A stretch of 64,000 nucleotides of DNA from Gnetum montanum (taxonomy: Eukaryota; Streptophyta; Gnetopsida; Gnetales; Gnetaceae): positions 248,414 through 312,413 of the forward strand of contig MNCI01028339.1 in the NCBI GenBank assembly GCA_015680685.1, in the 5' to 3' direction. The position numbers were made by a program, and so were the translations under genes. The notes beneath the pieces were generated by a model. It saw only the letters and a list, made by a program, of their open reading frames with translations, was not told the origin of the DNA and made no database searches. Below are positions 23,030 to 34,825 of the stretch, in pieces (position 1 is the stretch's first letter; each line of letters starts with the position of its first letter).

Positions 23030-24982
23030 CTCTTGACAAATTTTGGATTTAAGGTATAAACCCTAAACTTCTTGAGATATGACATTACTAGATAATATTC
23101 TCTTGGATGTTCATAGTAGTAAATGTCATAACCATCATTATCTAAGTTAGAGTATCCAACCTTCTCTACTACAACTACTTTTCCTTTTTATTAATAATAG
23201 TCCTTATGTTCATCTCTCTTCCTTTTCTTATCTTTGTCTTTGACTCTCTCCTATTCTACTTTCTCCTCTAAAATTTTAACTACTATTTAAATCTTTTCAT
23301 CTATGAAGTCCCATATTTTATCAACCTTTGCTAAACTCTTAGTAATAAATTTCTATATAGGTAGGATTTTCCTCTACACTACTTTTTTAAATGATGCCCT
23401 TTCGTCTAATTCACAAAAATAAACCTCCTTTTTTTTTAATAAAGACGTCCATGTTGTACCCATTCATACATTATTTTTTATTTTATTTTATTTTAGTTCT
23501 CCTTCCTCTTTTTCCACTTAATCAATGAGCCTTTGAATCCAATGAACTTTCATTTTAGATAATCTTCCTTATGTATAGATAATAAGATTCTCCATTATTT
23601 TTTTTTCAAAGACCATCTATGATATGGCATAACTACTTCCATTAAGAAAATTCATGGCTTGGACATTAGTATCATTAAATAACTCTAGTATCATACTCCA
23701 TCTCCTAATTGATTCCAGTTCTAAAGACTAATACCAACTTTCTACTTCTTTTATGAGCATCCTTAGAAATAATTTTAGCTTCTACCATTCATTTTCAATG
23801 TCCATGAAGACATAGACATCATAGAAGACTTACAAATGATTCTATGGATTTACATTATAGCCTTTCTCAAAATTATGGATGTTCTTCATGTCTAGTCATT
23901 TAATTCAACTATTCCTTTGATACCTGATAGGGATGAACATTGCCTCCCAAATGTTGATCATACTCCTTGTAGTAAGTAATGGTTTATCATAGTCATCATG
24001 GTCCTCATGGTCCCTATCATGATCATGGTATCCTTGGTATTGCCTATTATGCCTTCATTCATAACAATGTTCTTTTTCATCTTTACATCTATAGTCTCTT
24101 TAACCATCTCTATGGTGGTTCATTTTGTCATCTGCAACTTATCTACCATCATTTATTCTTCTATCTTAACCATGTTTACCCTCATCAAAGCTTGATAATG
24201 AGGATAAAGATGATGTAGCTAGAGAAATAAGAGAATTATGTTGACTTTCTCTCCTTCTATGACTCCTTTGATGTTCTCTTAGTTATCTACTAAAAGACCT
24301 TGGCCTTAAGATCTTCCTCATTCTAGGTCAAGTTCTCTCCTTACTTGTTTACTAGTGAAGATTATACATAATCATGTATGGTTCATTTCATCACCACTGA
24401 GGGATGAAGAATTTTTGTTTAAGATTTACCTACTTGATAATCAACATTCTTCTTTTCTAATTATAATGTTAGTTGAATATCAACCCTCTTTTCTTTGGAA
24501 GCTTCATAGAAATCCTGCATGAATTAGCCTTTATGAAGTTAGACTTATGTCAACTTGTAATCTCTAGAGGTGTCATCAGTTATATTATAGTCTAGAGCTA
24601 CTATTTCAATCCCTAGCTTCATCATCCCTATCATGAGCATTGATGGTACTGCATGATGAGGTGGCAATAATGATGTTATCTTCTAGGTCCCTTTCTCACA
24701 ATTTTTAATCTTGGTAAAGGAAAAAGATGAAATTTGAATAGCATGTATCCATATGCTTGTAAATAACCTTTATCTACTATGGCACTTCATTCTAGTTCTT
24801 TAAGGTTCTCACGTACTCTTATTGAATCATCTACATGTGGGAAATCTGCCCTGCAAGAGGAAAATATCATTGTAATTACTTAATATGCCTTTAAATAAAA
24901 TATTATTATTATTACATGATAATTTATTATAGATTTCAACTACAATCCATGAATAATCCTAACTATCTGTAACACTAGCACC

Positions 24983-25003
24983 AGTCCCTAGTAATGATGC
25001 CAA
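24983..25003 (-). promoter_or_regulatory. Degenerate primer-binding site of the minus Athila-like element
   Basis: On the minus strand the LTR ends CACTCATCA and is followed by TTGGCATCATTACTAGGGAC. This is three or four changes from the well-preserved site TTGGCGCCATTGCTAGGGAC at 26726. Confidence 0.7.
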
Positions 25004-25190
25004 TGATGAGTGACAGAGTAACCATATGCCTAATCATATAGATCATAGGTGTTCATGCGTGATCTAGTCAAATTTCATAGACTAAACTAGTTGGATGTCC
25101 TAGATAGTTAAGTGCTAAGTAGTTGATCATTGTCTCCTTAATCACCCATGTGTAAGCTTAAGTTATATGGTTAAGCTAAAGTGTAAACTT
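25004..25190 (-). mobile_element. Truncated 5' LTR of the minus Athila-like element
   Basis: On the plus strand it starts TGATGAGTGACAGAGTAACC and continues with words shared with the LTR at 59801 (CATATAGATCA, GTTCATG, CTAG). The similarity stops at about 25190, where LINE ORF1-type sequence takes over. Confidence 0.6.
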
Positions 25191-25194
25191 CCAT

Positions 25195-25917
25195 AGCATG
25201 TAAGAAAATAGCAAAAGAGTTACTTGTAGTAATTGAGGAAGTAGAATTAATCACTAGATAAGAAGTAGATTGTTGAACTTTGAATGATGATGTTTTAACT
25301 CTTTTCCTCTTATTGACTTCTGCAAACTCATCATTTTTAATTAAGTCATTAAATGATTTTGAAGAGGTAGCTTGTATTTGAGAAGCTACCTTAATTGTTG
25401 AACCAAACTATGGTACTTGTAACTGCTTAGAAAGACTAGAAGAGGATGAATATTTAGAGACATTTCCAAAAGAAGTTCCAAGATTAAAATTTTCTAATGT
25501 TGGTTGGAACTCTAGAACATATGATGAACATCTTTTTTGAAGCTCAACTAATCATTTTTTCTTAACTAGGAAATGTAGAAATATGATGCTTAGCTTGATG
25601 ATAATAGCTATAGGAATTAGGAAGATAAAAATAATCTACTTTTTAAGTAAAAAATTTGCCAGTTGCTACAAGGGTTAGAAGTTCTTTTTTTGTGAGATAT
25701 CAAGTTCAATACAATAGTAACTAAAATGATGATCATTAACCTCAATTCCATTATCTAAAATAATATGACCTATGGTATGTATTATGTTCTTCTCCATAGT
25801 AGAAAATATCAAGGAAAGTTTCAGTGGCTCGAGATAGTAGGGAATAATATTATAAAGTGGATCATTTACATTAAAATCAAATTTCCAAGCTTGCACAGTA
25901 AGAGTTGCATTACATGT
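25195..25917 (-). pseudogene. LINE ORF1 (DUF4283-type), C-terminal part
   Basis: In plant LINEs this protein binds element RNA. Reading leftwards from the insertion point, the open frame reads TVQAWKFDFNVNDPLYN and IIPYYLEPLKLSLIF, then HTIGHIILDNGIEVN and CIELDISQKK. This is the DUF4283 pattern (LQPWxPxFxP...IPVWxRLPxLPLE...IGxxLG...CVEIDLS). A Ser/Lys-rich tail with NDEFAEVNKRKR follows, resembling the end of LINE ORF1 proteins. The N-terminal half continues on the other side of the Athila-like insertion at 36245-36660. Stops are frequent in the tail. Confidence 0.65.
25913..25917. other. Target-site duplication CATGT, left
   Basis: CATGT immediately precedes the LTR start TGATGAACC and is repeated at 36240-36244 after the terminal TCATCA. 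Confidence 0.9.
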
Positions 25918-25927
25918 TGATGAACCA

Positions 25928-25985
25928 CAATATCGCATATGCGATATCGCGCACGCGATATCACATACACCACGCGATATCGCAT
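25928..25985. promoter_or_regulatory. U3 palindrome cluster GCGATATCGC
   Basis: It contains an 18-base perfect palindrome (ATATCGCATATGCGATAT, 25930-25947), overlapping GCGATATCGC (25941-25950), CGCGATATCA, and a second GCGATATCGC (25974-25983). It lies directly upstream of the TATA box in an otherwise CpG-poor LTR. Control of element transcription is inferred from position. Confidence 0.6.
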
Positions 25986-25998
25986 CCTACCTCATCTC

Positions 25999-26006
25999 CT
26001 ATAAAC
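25999..26006 (+). promoter_or_regulatory. TATA box of the Athila-like 5' LTR
   Basis: CTATAAAC lies about 15 bases after the palindrome cluster. Transcription would be expected to start some 30 bases further on, giving a U3 of only about 110 bases. Confidence 0.5.
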
Positions 26007-26725
26007 AAGAGGTGGTGCCCTTGGTTCCAAGACATTAGATTTAGACCCTTAGCCAGACTCTTGCAATTTTGTCATTCCAGAGTTAGAATTATTTCTATGT
26101 GCCCATAGTAAGTGTCATAGAGTGAATAGATCTTTATTCAAGAAATTTGTACCTGAGCACAAGTTTGTGTACGACAATAAAGACGAACTTTATGATAAAC
26201 CTTGCAGCATATAGATTAAGCTAATTAGTAATTAATTATTGTTTAATGCTTTTCTAGTTAATTAATATCTCTCTCAACCTTCAGCCCCCTTAGTTAAATA
26301 CACTTAGTATGACCACTTCGAGCATGCGTGTAGCGCTTGGTAACCCAGTAACAATTAGCATTTGGTAATCCCAGTAGCGTTGCACTAGTTCAAGATGTGT
26401 ACAACAAGTGGGAATGGATATTGGTATTAGGAACATTCAAAAATTTATTAATGAATAGTTAATGGAAGCTAGCCACTTAGTTCTCTCTCCCTTTCCTTTA
26501 ATAGTAGAAGACATAAAAAAATACAAAAGGTATAACAATCATATACCTCAAGCTTACTTAACCATACAACCATGACAATACAAGTAAGTTTGGGAAGACA
26601 ACGATTGATTAACCCTAAGTGTTCCATTAAGGCGCATAAGCACTTGGTCCTTGGAGTTTGACCGGATCATCCGTGAAATGCTTGTATTCATATGGTTGAG
26701 TGTAGGGGTATTTCGCCACTCATCA

Positions 26726-26745
26726 TTGGCGCCATTGCTAGGGAC
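26726..26745 (+). promoter_or_regulatory. Primer-binding site
   Basis: TTGGCGCCATTGCTAGGGAC follows the LTR end directly. Athila-like elements characteristically use a TGGCGCCGTTGCCGGGGA-type site complementary to tRNA-Asp (established knowledge); this is a near match. Confidence 0.85.
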
Positions 26746-26869
26746 TTAGTTGTTTGTGTGCTGCGTAGAACATAGGAAATCATTCATATCGTTAGAACGT
26801 TAGAACAAACCCTTAGGATTAATCAAAGAAAGACGAGACAATAATACATTGCACACCGAATGAAACAAG

Positions 26870-29220
26870 ATGTCTTCTTCTTTGCATAAGAGCACTTCAC
26901 CACCTAGGACTAATGTAAGAGGTAGTCAGCAACATAATACACATAACTAGGATCCACTAGTTCCTCAATAGTTTCATGTGGTATATACTCATCCTGATGA
27001 GTATGTACCTGATTTCACCTTTATTCTCCACCAAGATAAACAACTGCATTGGAGAGACTTGAAGGATAACATAGTGTTGCCCCCAGACCGATCAGTTCCC
27101 AACATGAATAGGAATGCCGCTTTTATACGTAGAATATGTTGCACATGATCATGACTCAAGAGACTATCATCCCATAGAACCGCAACGTCAAAGGAACTTG
27201 CAACAGGAGAGATACCATAAATCTTTGAAGGGTAAATGGCCCCATGACGCTCCACACGTTTTGAGCAAAATTGAGGATGGTGAACCTGCCTCAACAGGTT
27301 CCCCATGAAATGATGTTCCTCCTCCTAACATTGGTTAGGGGGTGGTGTATCAAAACCTCCACTCCACTATTCACAACCCTGGTTTTGATACCCATGAACA
27401 CGAAGTGTTCAATGAAGGAACACAAACACACGATAAGGACGAATGTTCTGATCATGATCATGATCGAGGCTAAGACCACCGAAGAGAAGGTAGAAAACAC
27501 CATCATGGCGATGGTTCTCCTTCTTCTTCATCTTCATCATCACATTCACCCTCTCCTTCAGTGTCCAGATGTAGTCATAGGGAAACTAATTATGAGGATA
27601 AGGGAAAACGAAGTGAAAGTCATCGACAAGATAGTTGAGAACGAGGACGAGGGCACTCTAAAAAATCAAGGCATAGAAGAAGGGAGAGTAGGGAACCACG
27701 TAGACACCATAGACACTATGAACAAGATGATCACAAAGAACCCCTACTCACAACTAGAAGCATGCTGGATATAACGGAGGCCATAAGAGTTCCAACAAGG
27801 CACCAAAAGGATAGTAGGATCAAGAGGNAAATCTATTCAGAGGTGGAGTACAATGTTAGAACTCTTCAATGATAAGTATCAAATATACTCCCAAGTGTCT
27901 AACCTACAGAAGAAAATCCAAGGATGGAAGAAAGGAAATCATGAACCCTTGGATGCTACCATGGGCCACTATTACACACTATTACATCATTGCCCTGGCC
28001 ATGGTTATTCTCAGCGGGATCAACTATGTCATCTCATGGATGGACTTAGGCATGAAACAAGAAGAACCCTGGGGACATATGCCCAAGGAAGGTTATCAGA
28101 GCTTAGGTCTCATCAAATTCATAGACTACTAGAGCAAGTTGACAAAGAAGAAGGTGAGTTGCAAAAGAGAGAAAGTGTGGAAGAATACAACCAAGATCCT
28201 TCCCTCCAAAAAAGGGGAGTGAGATTTTGTGAGGAGGAAGAAGAGTCACCACTCAAAGAGATGGTGAATAGGAAAACTTTACCTCTCCAAAAGTTAACAT
28301 CAGAAGTATCGGCAAAGGTAGATCAAATGTGGGACTCTCTAGATATTAGGTTTGAAACTATTCTTAAAATTGTAGAGGAGTCTAGGGAGCAAGGTAGTGA
28401 ACGCAACAAAAAGAAAAAGATAGAAGTGGAAAATGCAGGTAACAAGGGTAAGGGAAAAATGACCATCACAAAAGAGGTTGTGGATTCAAACATGAACAAT
28501 GATAGTGGATGCGAGATATGCCAATAGGACCATCCTAAGGGATGTTGCCCAGTGATCTCACATCTACAAGAGTCTAGGGTGTATGCACTCAACCCACAAC
28601 TAAATAAACGACAAACACCCCGACGGTTACCTTATCCCCAAGGTAATCCAAGGTAGTTCCACCAACCTTCAACATATTATCCAAGTGGTACTCTACCACA
28701 AATCGTTGAGCAACATCAACAGTGGCAATACCCACAATCATGGGGGATGCCACCATCAAGGCAACAATACCCATATCAGCAACCTGACCCATATGGCTAC
28801 TATGTGCAGCATCCAATCTCTCCACATGACTCTGTTAGTCACATTACACCATAACATCACTACCAAGCCCATGAGTATTATATAACTCCTTCTCCTAGGG
28901 AAGACAACCCACAAATATACCATCCTTCAAATCCATCTGCAACTCTCACACCAATAGCTTCATTACCACCTGCTCCAGCAATGCAAGGGGAACTCCCTAC
29001 TCAACCACAGCAACACAATGCCACAAGGGCTATAAATCCTCAACCCACTATTGGTTCTAACAATTGTATGAAGAAAAGACCTTTCTTTAGAACCAATAGT
29101 CCAACCAAGCCCTTACAACCACAAGCGATTGAACCTCTAAATGCCTCCCCATCAAATAAAGCTTTAGAGCTCCCTTTGAAACAAACACCAAGCTCAATGC
29201 ATACGGTTATGTTAACACAT
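26870..29220 (+). pseudogene. Athila-like gag, decayed
   Basis: The start is ATG at 26870 (MSSSLHKSTSPPR); the related copy at 59665 also begins MSSS. A His/Asp/Arg/Ser-rich segment follows in another frame (27.37-27.75 kb). The capsid block is open from 27853 to 28527: MLELFNDKYQIYSQV, IQGWKKGNHEPLDATM, HHCPGHGYSQRDQL and TYAQGRLSELRSHQIH, then a Glu/Lys-rich stretch. A Cys/His cluster (CEICQ, stop, DHPKGCC) at 28509-28547 may be the RNA-binding knuckle. The Gln/Pro/Tyr-rich tail runs to about 29.2 kb. At least three frame changes, plus a single N at 27828, break it. Confidence 0.8.
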
Positions 29221-29705
29221 GTCATTACTGACTGGATCAAAGTTGGCCACCTTCCCAGGAAATTCTCTGATCTTGGAAGCCCTCTAATCTATCTCCAAAT
29301 TGCTGGGATCGAGCCATGAAAAGCTCTTCTAGATTTAGGTTCTGGAGTCAACTTAATATCGTAAGAAATGTGCAAAGCCTAGAACCTGCCTCCATTGAAG
29401 AAGAGCAATATTCTCCTAGAGCTAGCTGACAAGTCCATCACTGTTCCCTTGGGATTGGTGGAGGACATCGTCACCACTGTGTGTCGGTGGTCGTACCCAG
29501 CTGATTTCCTAGTGATACAAGTGAATAATGGTAAAGGGGACTTCCCAATCATAATGGTAAGGGCATGACTAAGTACTATAGATGCACAACTAGGAATCCA
29601 TGATCTTTCCTTGGAAATATCTAAGGAGGACACTTTTGGAAAGATCAAGAATAAGAAGGTTCCATGCATCGCATACAGTGATACAGGGTGCAATTGCATG
29701 TAGAG
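29221..29705 (+). pseudogene. Athila-like protease, decayed
   Basis: The active-site strand ALLDLGSGVNLI lies near 29323-29358; D-L-G in place of D-[ST]-G is usual for Athila-like plant elements. PPLKKSNILLELADKSITV and LVEDIVTTV follow, then GDFPIIMVRA and LSTIDAQLGIHDLSLEIS, ending with CIAYSDTGCNC. Stops occur just before the active site and inside the flap. It is preceded by gag and followed by the RT linker. Confidence 0.82.
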
Positions 29706-29847
29706 ATCATGGGTTGTGCAAAGTTTAGCATTGCCTGCATGCAACCGGTGTGCACAAGACATTAATATACAAAAGTGCCTGTATGCAACAGCCACATGAA
29801 AAGAAGATGCCCAATGGCTGATAGCTGATCAAGAGAGCAACTCACTC

Positions 29848-31500
29848 ATGTGCATGGAACTAACTGAGGAAATAGCTTACGCTTACATTGAAAGCATAGA
29901 CACACTAGAGAAAGTCTGCTACCAACTTCCAAGCCTTAACCTTGAAAACATCAATTGGGGGAAGTTGGAAATTCCTAAAAAATTTAAACAAGAGCCCCTA
30001 GAATTAAAACCATTGTGCACTGGTCTAGAATATATGATCCTTGAAAATGGAAAATCGGTAATCATCAATGCAAGACTTGCTTCCAAACAAAAAGGAAGAC
30101 TACTAAAAGTAATAAACAAGTGGTCAAAAGCCTTTGCCTGGTCATATCCCAAATTAACTAGAATAGATCCTAGGATATGCCAGCATAGGATTTACACTAA
30201 CCCCTCCATGAAACCTCGAAAACAACTGTAGAGGCGATTGAACCCAAAATTGAAGCAAGTAGTAAAAGAAGAAATAGAACAGCTTCTTAAGGTTGGGTTC
30301 ATATATCCCATTGCTGATAGCAAATGGGTTAGCCCTCTAGTAATTGTGCCTAAAAAAGGAGGCAAATAGAGGGTGTGCATAGATTTTAGGCTATTGAACA
30401 TGGCAACATTTAAGGATCACTTTCCATTGCCATTAGTTGACCAAGTCTTAGACACCATAGCAGGGCATAGCTATTATAGTTTTCTGGATGGCTATAGCAG
30501 ATACAACCAAATACAGATAGCATCAGAAGGCCAAGCCAAGACAATGTTCACTAGTCCTTGGGGAACGTTTGCGTATAAACAAATGCTGTTTGGCTTGTGT
30601 AATGCCCCTGCCACATTTCAATGCCTAGTTCTAAGCATATTCCAATAGCAGATAGAGAACGGAGTGGAAGTCTTTATGGACGACTTCTCCACCTATGGAA
30701 CAAGTTTTAATCAATCCTTGGACCAATTAGAGCAAGTGCTGAAAAGGTGCGTAGAAACCAATCTAAGGCTCAACTGGTAGAAAAGCCATTTAATGGTCCA
30801 ATAAGGCATAGTACTTGGGCATAAGGTTTCACATGTAGGAATAGAGGTAAACCTAGATAAAATTAGGGTCATCCAAGGAATCACCCATCAACTAAAAACT
30901 ATCAAAGACATTCAGTCATTTCTTGGACACACTGGCTACTATAGGAGATTCATTGAGAACTTCTCCAAGATTTTCAAACTGTTGGTAGAGCTAACAAAGA
31001 AGGATGTACCTTTTGAGTGGACCAGGGAATGTGAACGAGCATTCCAAACCCTGAAATAAAACCTAGTAGAAATTGCTATTCTACAAGCTCCTGACTAGTC
31101 CAAACTATTCCACATCATGACTAATGAGTCCAATTATGCCTTAGGAGTCATACTTACATAGTTAGATGACCAAAAATGCCCTTACTATATCCACTATGCA
31201 AGTAGAAGTATCGCTGAAACTACACAACTACAAAGAAAGAATTAATGGTTGTAGTGTTTGCACTGGATAAGTTTAGGCACTATGTGTTAGGTTACAAAGT
31301 GTTCATCCACATGGATCATAGTGCAATCTATTTCCTCATGAACAAGCCAATGGTTAGCCCTCGTATTATATGATGGTTGGTAATCCTACAGGAGTTCAAT
31401 CTAACGATATCGATCAGAAAGGCACCGAGAACGTAGTTGCAGATCATTTATCTCAGTTGTGCTAGGATAGCAAAGAGGATGAATATGTAATGTCTAATCA
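29848..31500 (+). pseudogene. Athila-like reverse transcriptase and RNase H, decayed
   Basis: The pre-RT linker (AFAWSYPKLTRIDPRICQH) is at about 30130-30186. RT blocks follow: VGFIYPIADSKWVSPLVIV, RVCIDFRLLNMATFKDHF, SFLDGYSRYNQIQI, WGTFAYKQMLFGLCNAPATF and the catalytic VFMDDFSTYG (30670-30700). The thumb (LGHTGYYRRFIENFSKIF) and RNase H (PDxSKLFHIMTNESNYALGV, then VVADHLSQL near 31437) complete it. Stops occur at positions usually Trp or Glu, for example after KKGGK and within LRLNW-KSHLMVQ-GIVLGHK. The polymerase aspartates themselves are intact. Confidence 0.9.
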
Positions 31501-31639
31501 TTTTCTTGCTGAAGCCCTCTTTGCCGGTGTAGTGAATAACCAACTACCCATGAAGACGAACTGGTATAGTAGCATTCTCACCTATCTCCTTACTCAACAA
31601 ACACCACAGGAGCTGGACCTTAGGAAAAAACAATAGTTT

Positions 31640-32785
31640 CTTCACAGAGCCAAGTACTTCATGGAAATCAATGGACAACTTTACAAAGTGTGTCCTGATG
31701 GCTCAGTTTGATGGTGTGTGCCTAAGGTAGACCAATTGAGAGTTCTCCAAGATGCTCATGAGGGCCCTTATGGGGGTCACTATGTGGGGAGACAAATGGC
31801 TATTAAGATCTTGCTTGCAGGATATTACTGGCCAACATTATTTTGGGATGCCCATCAATTTGTCCAATCTTGTGAGCGCTGTCAATGTGATGGGGGAATG
31901 ACTGCTAAAATGGAGGGTCCACAACAATGGATTCAACCATTAGAACTGTTCGACATTTGGGGAATAAACTTTATGGGGCCCATTACACCAATGTTCAATG
32001 AAAAATCTTACATTGTAGTTGTCATAGACTATTTAACAAAATGGGCTGAAGTAGCTGCTATTAAAGACTACACATCATCTACAGTTGCACGATTTATGCA
32101 ACAACAAATCATAAATAGGTTTGGTGTGCCACATGCACTTACTTTAGATAATGAAACACACTTTATGGGTGCAAATTTTTCAAAAGTTAATGTAATGCTT
32201 AAGGGTTGAACATAAATTGACTACACCTTATCACCCCCCAAGCTAACGGACAAGCTGAGGTCACCAATAGGGAGATCACTAAAATATTGACTAGACAATT
32301 AGCAAGTATAGGTGAGATTGGAGCACTAAACTGAATGATGCTCTTTGGGCATAGCGCTCCACCTAGAAACTCCCTATAGGCTACTATCCCTATGAGTTAG
32401 TGTATGGAAAGCTTCCAATGCTTTTGATTCAAACCGAGCTTCGTACACTATCAACAGCTTGTGACCTCTACCTCTACCTTGATCTAGCACAAAAATAAAG
32501 GTTGGCAACTTTAAACGTGCTAGACAAAAACCAATTAGCTACCCTATCATCAAATGAGTTGCACAAGGCATATAATAAGTAACGTCATGACTTGAAGATT
32601 CGAAAAGTTAAGTATCAACCAGGAGATAAGGTTCTCTACTGGAACCCCACACATGTGCCACAACGCACAAAATTTCAAACACTATGGAAAGGACCTTACA
32701 TTATTCATGCAACCTTTCCTTCAGGGGCCATGACCATATACAAACCTGAGAGCCTTGATAAGAGATTTTTAGTCAATGTGCAATA
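31640..32785 (+). pseudogene. Athila-like integrase, decayed
   Basis: HHCC zinc region: HEGPYGGHYVGRQMAIKIL, GYYWPTLFWDAHQF and CERCQCDGG. In the catalytic core, FDIWGINFMGPI has Asn where the first catalytic Asp belongs; LTLDNETHFMGANF keeps the second. The third acidic position, in an NGQAEVTNREI block at 32246-32278, is reached only through a frameshift at a run of six C (32234-32239). The C-terminal domain (KYQPGDKVLYWNPTHVP, FQTLWKGPYIIHATFPSG) is open from 32592 and ends at 32785. Confidence 0.9.
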
Positions 32786-34812
32786 GACCAAACCCTTCCA
32801 TGAATTTAGAACAGTTAGTGCACATAATACCTTTGAGAAGTGATGACCCTACTCACTATTTTGGATCTCCTCCTTCCAATTCAGTCATGGGGGAGACTGC
32901 CACCTCTGCTAACAATTTGAGGCCCTCAGTTCCTTTTTAAGTTTTTGTTTTACACATTTTTGTTTTACAAATTTCTTTAATTTTTCTTGTTTTTGTTTTG
33001 CAACATTGTTTATAATTCCTCATTTCTTTGTATGATTGTTTTTTTTGTTTTTTATTTTTATTTTTTGTTCTTGTTTGTTGTTTTTGTTTTGTTAGATTTG
33101 CCACCTAATAAGTGCTCATGATGGTGGTATGAACTGTATTCTATTGATTGCTAATGTTTTGTTTTTACCTTTGAGTTATAATGTTGATACTAAGGTATGG
33201 GTCTTTTGATATAACAGGTAATGAGTCCACGTCATCCATGCATCCATGAATTTCTATGGTCTCTCTTGGCTTGGAACTATACAGTCCCCTTCTCTAATAA
33301 TAAAACTATTAACGAATTGATGATTGGGAAGTTCTCCAACTAAAAAAGGACTCAAGGATTGAAAAGGGTGTGACTTCAAAGGGATGTGATGCATTTGTGC
33401 TAGCTATTCTCTTGGGGGCTTGGATGTTTTCTTCTTGAGTTTTCTTACCATTTCGACATTGCTCCATTACTGGGAAGTTGAGCCAATAAAAATAAGTCTT
33501 TGCATGGTGTGGTTCTCATGCAAAAAAAAAAAATTAGTGAGAATTCAAAGCACACCTCTTAGACAAAATAATCATCTAGGCTACAAGCACTAGTTATGGA
33601 ACTAAACAAACATGTTTTCTCTATCTAGGGCCCTTTCTTACTTCCTACTTCTCCCTTTCTTGTTTCCCTCGGAATGGTGTTGACTCTTTGGTGGAAGCAT
33701 CCTTGTTACTTCAAGTAGATGGATTGGCCAAGTGTATTAATGCGAAGTCACTGGATGTGGATTGTTTGAGGCAAGATTTGGAATGAGATCTACTCAGTCA
33801 CATTAACCATAAATACACAAGGGGCTGTACACCACCTTGTTCTTGGGACTCCATTCCATTCTCTTCTCCCCATCATTCTTTCCCCATTTCCCACTTCATT
33901 GCCAGTTGTATTAGTAGTCTATATTTTGGTTGATGCATTGTTTTCTCTTTAGTGGATTCTTGTGGTTAAGTCTTTAACTCTTACTTCCAAACGACATTTC
34001 CAAAGCCTACAGACTCTTTGAATGTGGGTTTGTTAGGGCATAAAGGGCATAAGCCTACTTTGGGGAGGACCCACTGACATTCCTTTTTGGTGCATCAGTT
34101 AACTTCTTTCCTTTAAACATTTTCGCAATCAACATTTTTTGTTGTTTCATTCCCATCTCTGATATCCATTTTATCAGCATTGTCATTGTTTCTTTTTCTT
34201 CATCTTTCTTATTCATTATCTTTTTCCATTATATCGCTATCAAAGGATCATTCTTTGTCATGGGGGCCCTGGTCCAATTTTTTCAATTTTTCCTAACCCC
34301 TACACCTTGGGTAGTCACTAGTGTTATACCTCTAGAATCTGTATTGGCCATATCACAACTCAACCAATGGACCTTACACCAAGGTAAGGTATTAACTGTA
34401 TTGTGATTTACTTATCCTTGCTCATATGTGATTGTGTTGTGTGTGCAGATGGAAATCATACAACAATGGACTGGACTTGGAGAAAACACTCAGGATGGAC
34501 TAGTGTTGGAATGATTGTGCAAGGAACAAGATTGATGGCGTGGCTATTGATGGACAACGGAAGGTGCAATCTTGGCATCGGCAGCAACATGTCTTCTCCA
34601 TTTCTCTCTCTCTCTTCTCTCTTAGCTGCCAAATAAGGTTGGATGTCAATTGTGTATAGTGAACACTTTTGTAGTCATGAACACTAATGTTGCCATGTAT
34701 TGTAATGTTGATTTGTTCACATGTCATCCCATTCACCATTAGTTGTCATTCAAGTCAATAATCCCATACCTTCCCAATATTTTGTAAGGAGCTCAAGGAC
34801 AAGTTTTCATTC
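32786..34812 (+). other. 3' untranslated region of the Athila-like element
   Basis: It is non-coding and T-rich (runs of TTTTTGTT around 32940-33080). The word TCAGTCATGGGGG occurs at 32881-32893 and, identically, as the true polypurine tract at 34811-34823; a shorter GTCATGGGGG lies at 34257. Segments such as the one around 33580-33670 recur in inverse orientation in the pol-less element near 56140-56240, so this region is a conserved family feature. Confidence 0.7.
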
Positions 34813-34825
34813 AGTCATGGGGGTA
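34811..34825 (+). promoter_or_regulatory. Polypurine tract
   Basis: TCAGTCATGGGGGTA lies immediately before the 3' LTR start TGATGA. The minus-strand relative has the same CATGGGGGTA/TGATGA arrangement at 54770-54755. Confidence 0.85.

Larger units (their letters stand above)
20500..24870 (-). pseudogene. Athila-like gag, decayed and interrupted by a solo LTR
   Basis: The N-terminal Ser/Arg/His-rich region lies near 24.2-24.6 kb. The capsid block at 23720-23500 keeps MILELFND and, after an internal deletion, GRLSKMKVHWIQRLI and EKEEGEL. These match the sister gag parts MLELFNDKYQ and GRLSELRSHQIHRLLEQ at 27.85-28.15 kb. The Tyr/Gln/Pro-rich C-terminal part lies at 21105-20600. A 1914-bp solo LTR splits the two halves at 21111-23024. 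Numerous stops are present. Confidence 0.65.
16940..25190 (-). mobile_element. Athila-like Ty3/gypsy element, decayed and 3'-truncated
   Basis: The 5' end is at high coordinates. An LTR edge begins TGATGAGTGACAG at 25004, next to a degenerate primer site. Gag, protease, RT, RNase H and integrase follow leftwards in Ty3/gypsy order, matching the plus-strand copy at 25918-36239 piece by piece. Integrase ends at about 16940, where the Tat-like repeat block abuts it; the 3' untranslated region and 3' LTR seen in the sister copy are missing. The 5' LTR is also cut at about 25190 by LINE sequence. It carries many stops and internal deletions, plus a later solo-LTR insertion at 21111-23024. Confidence 0.75.
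25918..26725 (+). repeat. 5' LTR of the Athila-like element (808 bp)
   Basis: It begins TGATGAACCACAATATCGC and ends CGCCACTCATCA. The last 513 bases align without net gaps to 35727-36239. U3 appears very short: a TATA box lies only about 82 bases inside the LTR. Confidence 0.93.

Noticed and set aside
27271-27774. 167-codon plus-strand frame in the gag region
   Set aside because: The frame two bases off gives the His/Asp/Ser/Arg-rich gag N-terminus shared with the 59.3-59.7 kb copy, so this frame is a shadow.
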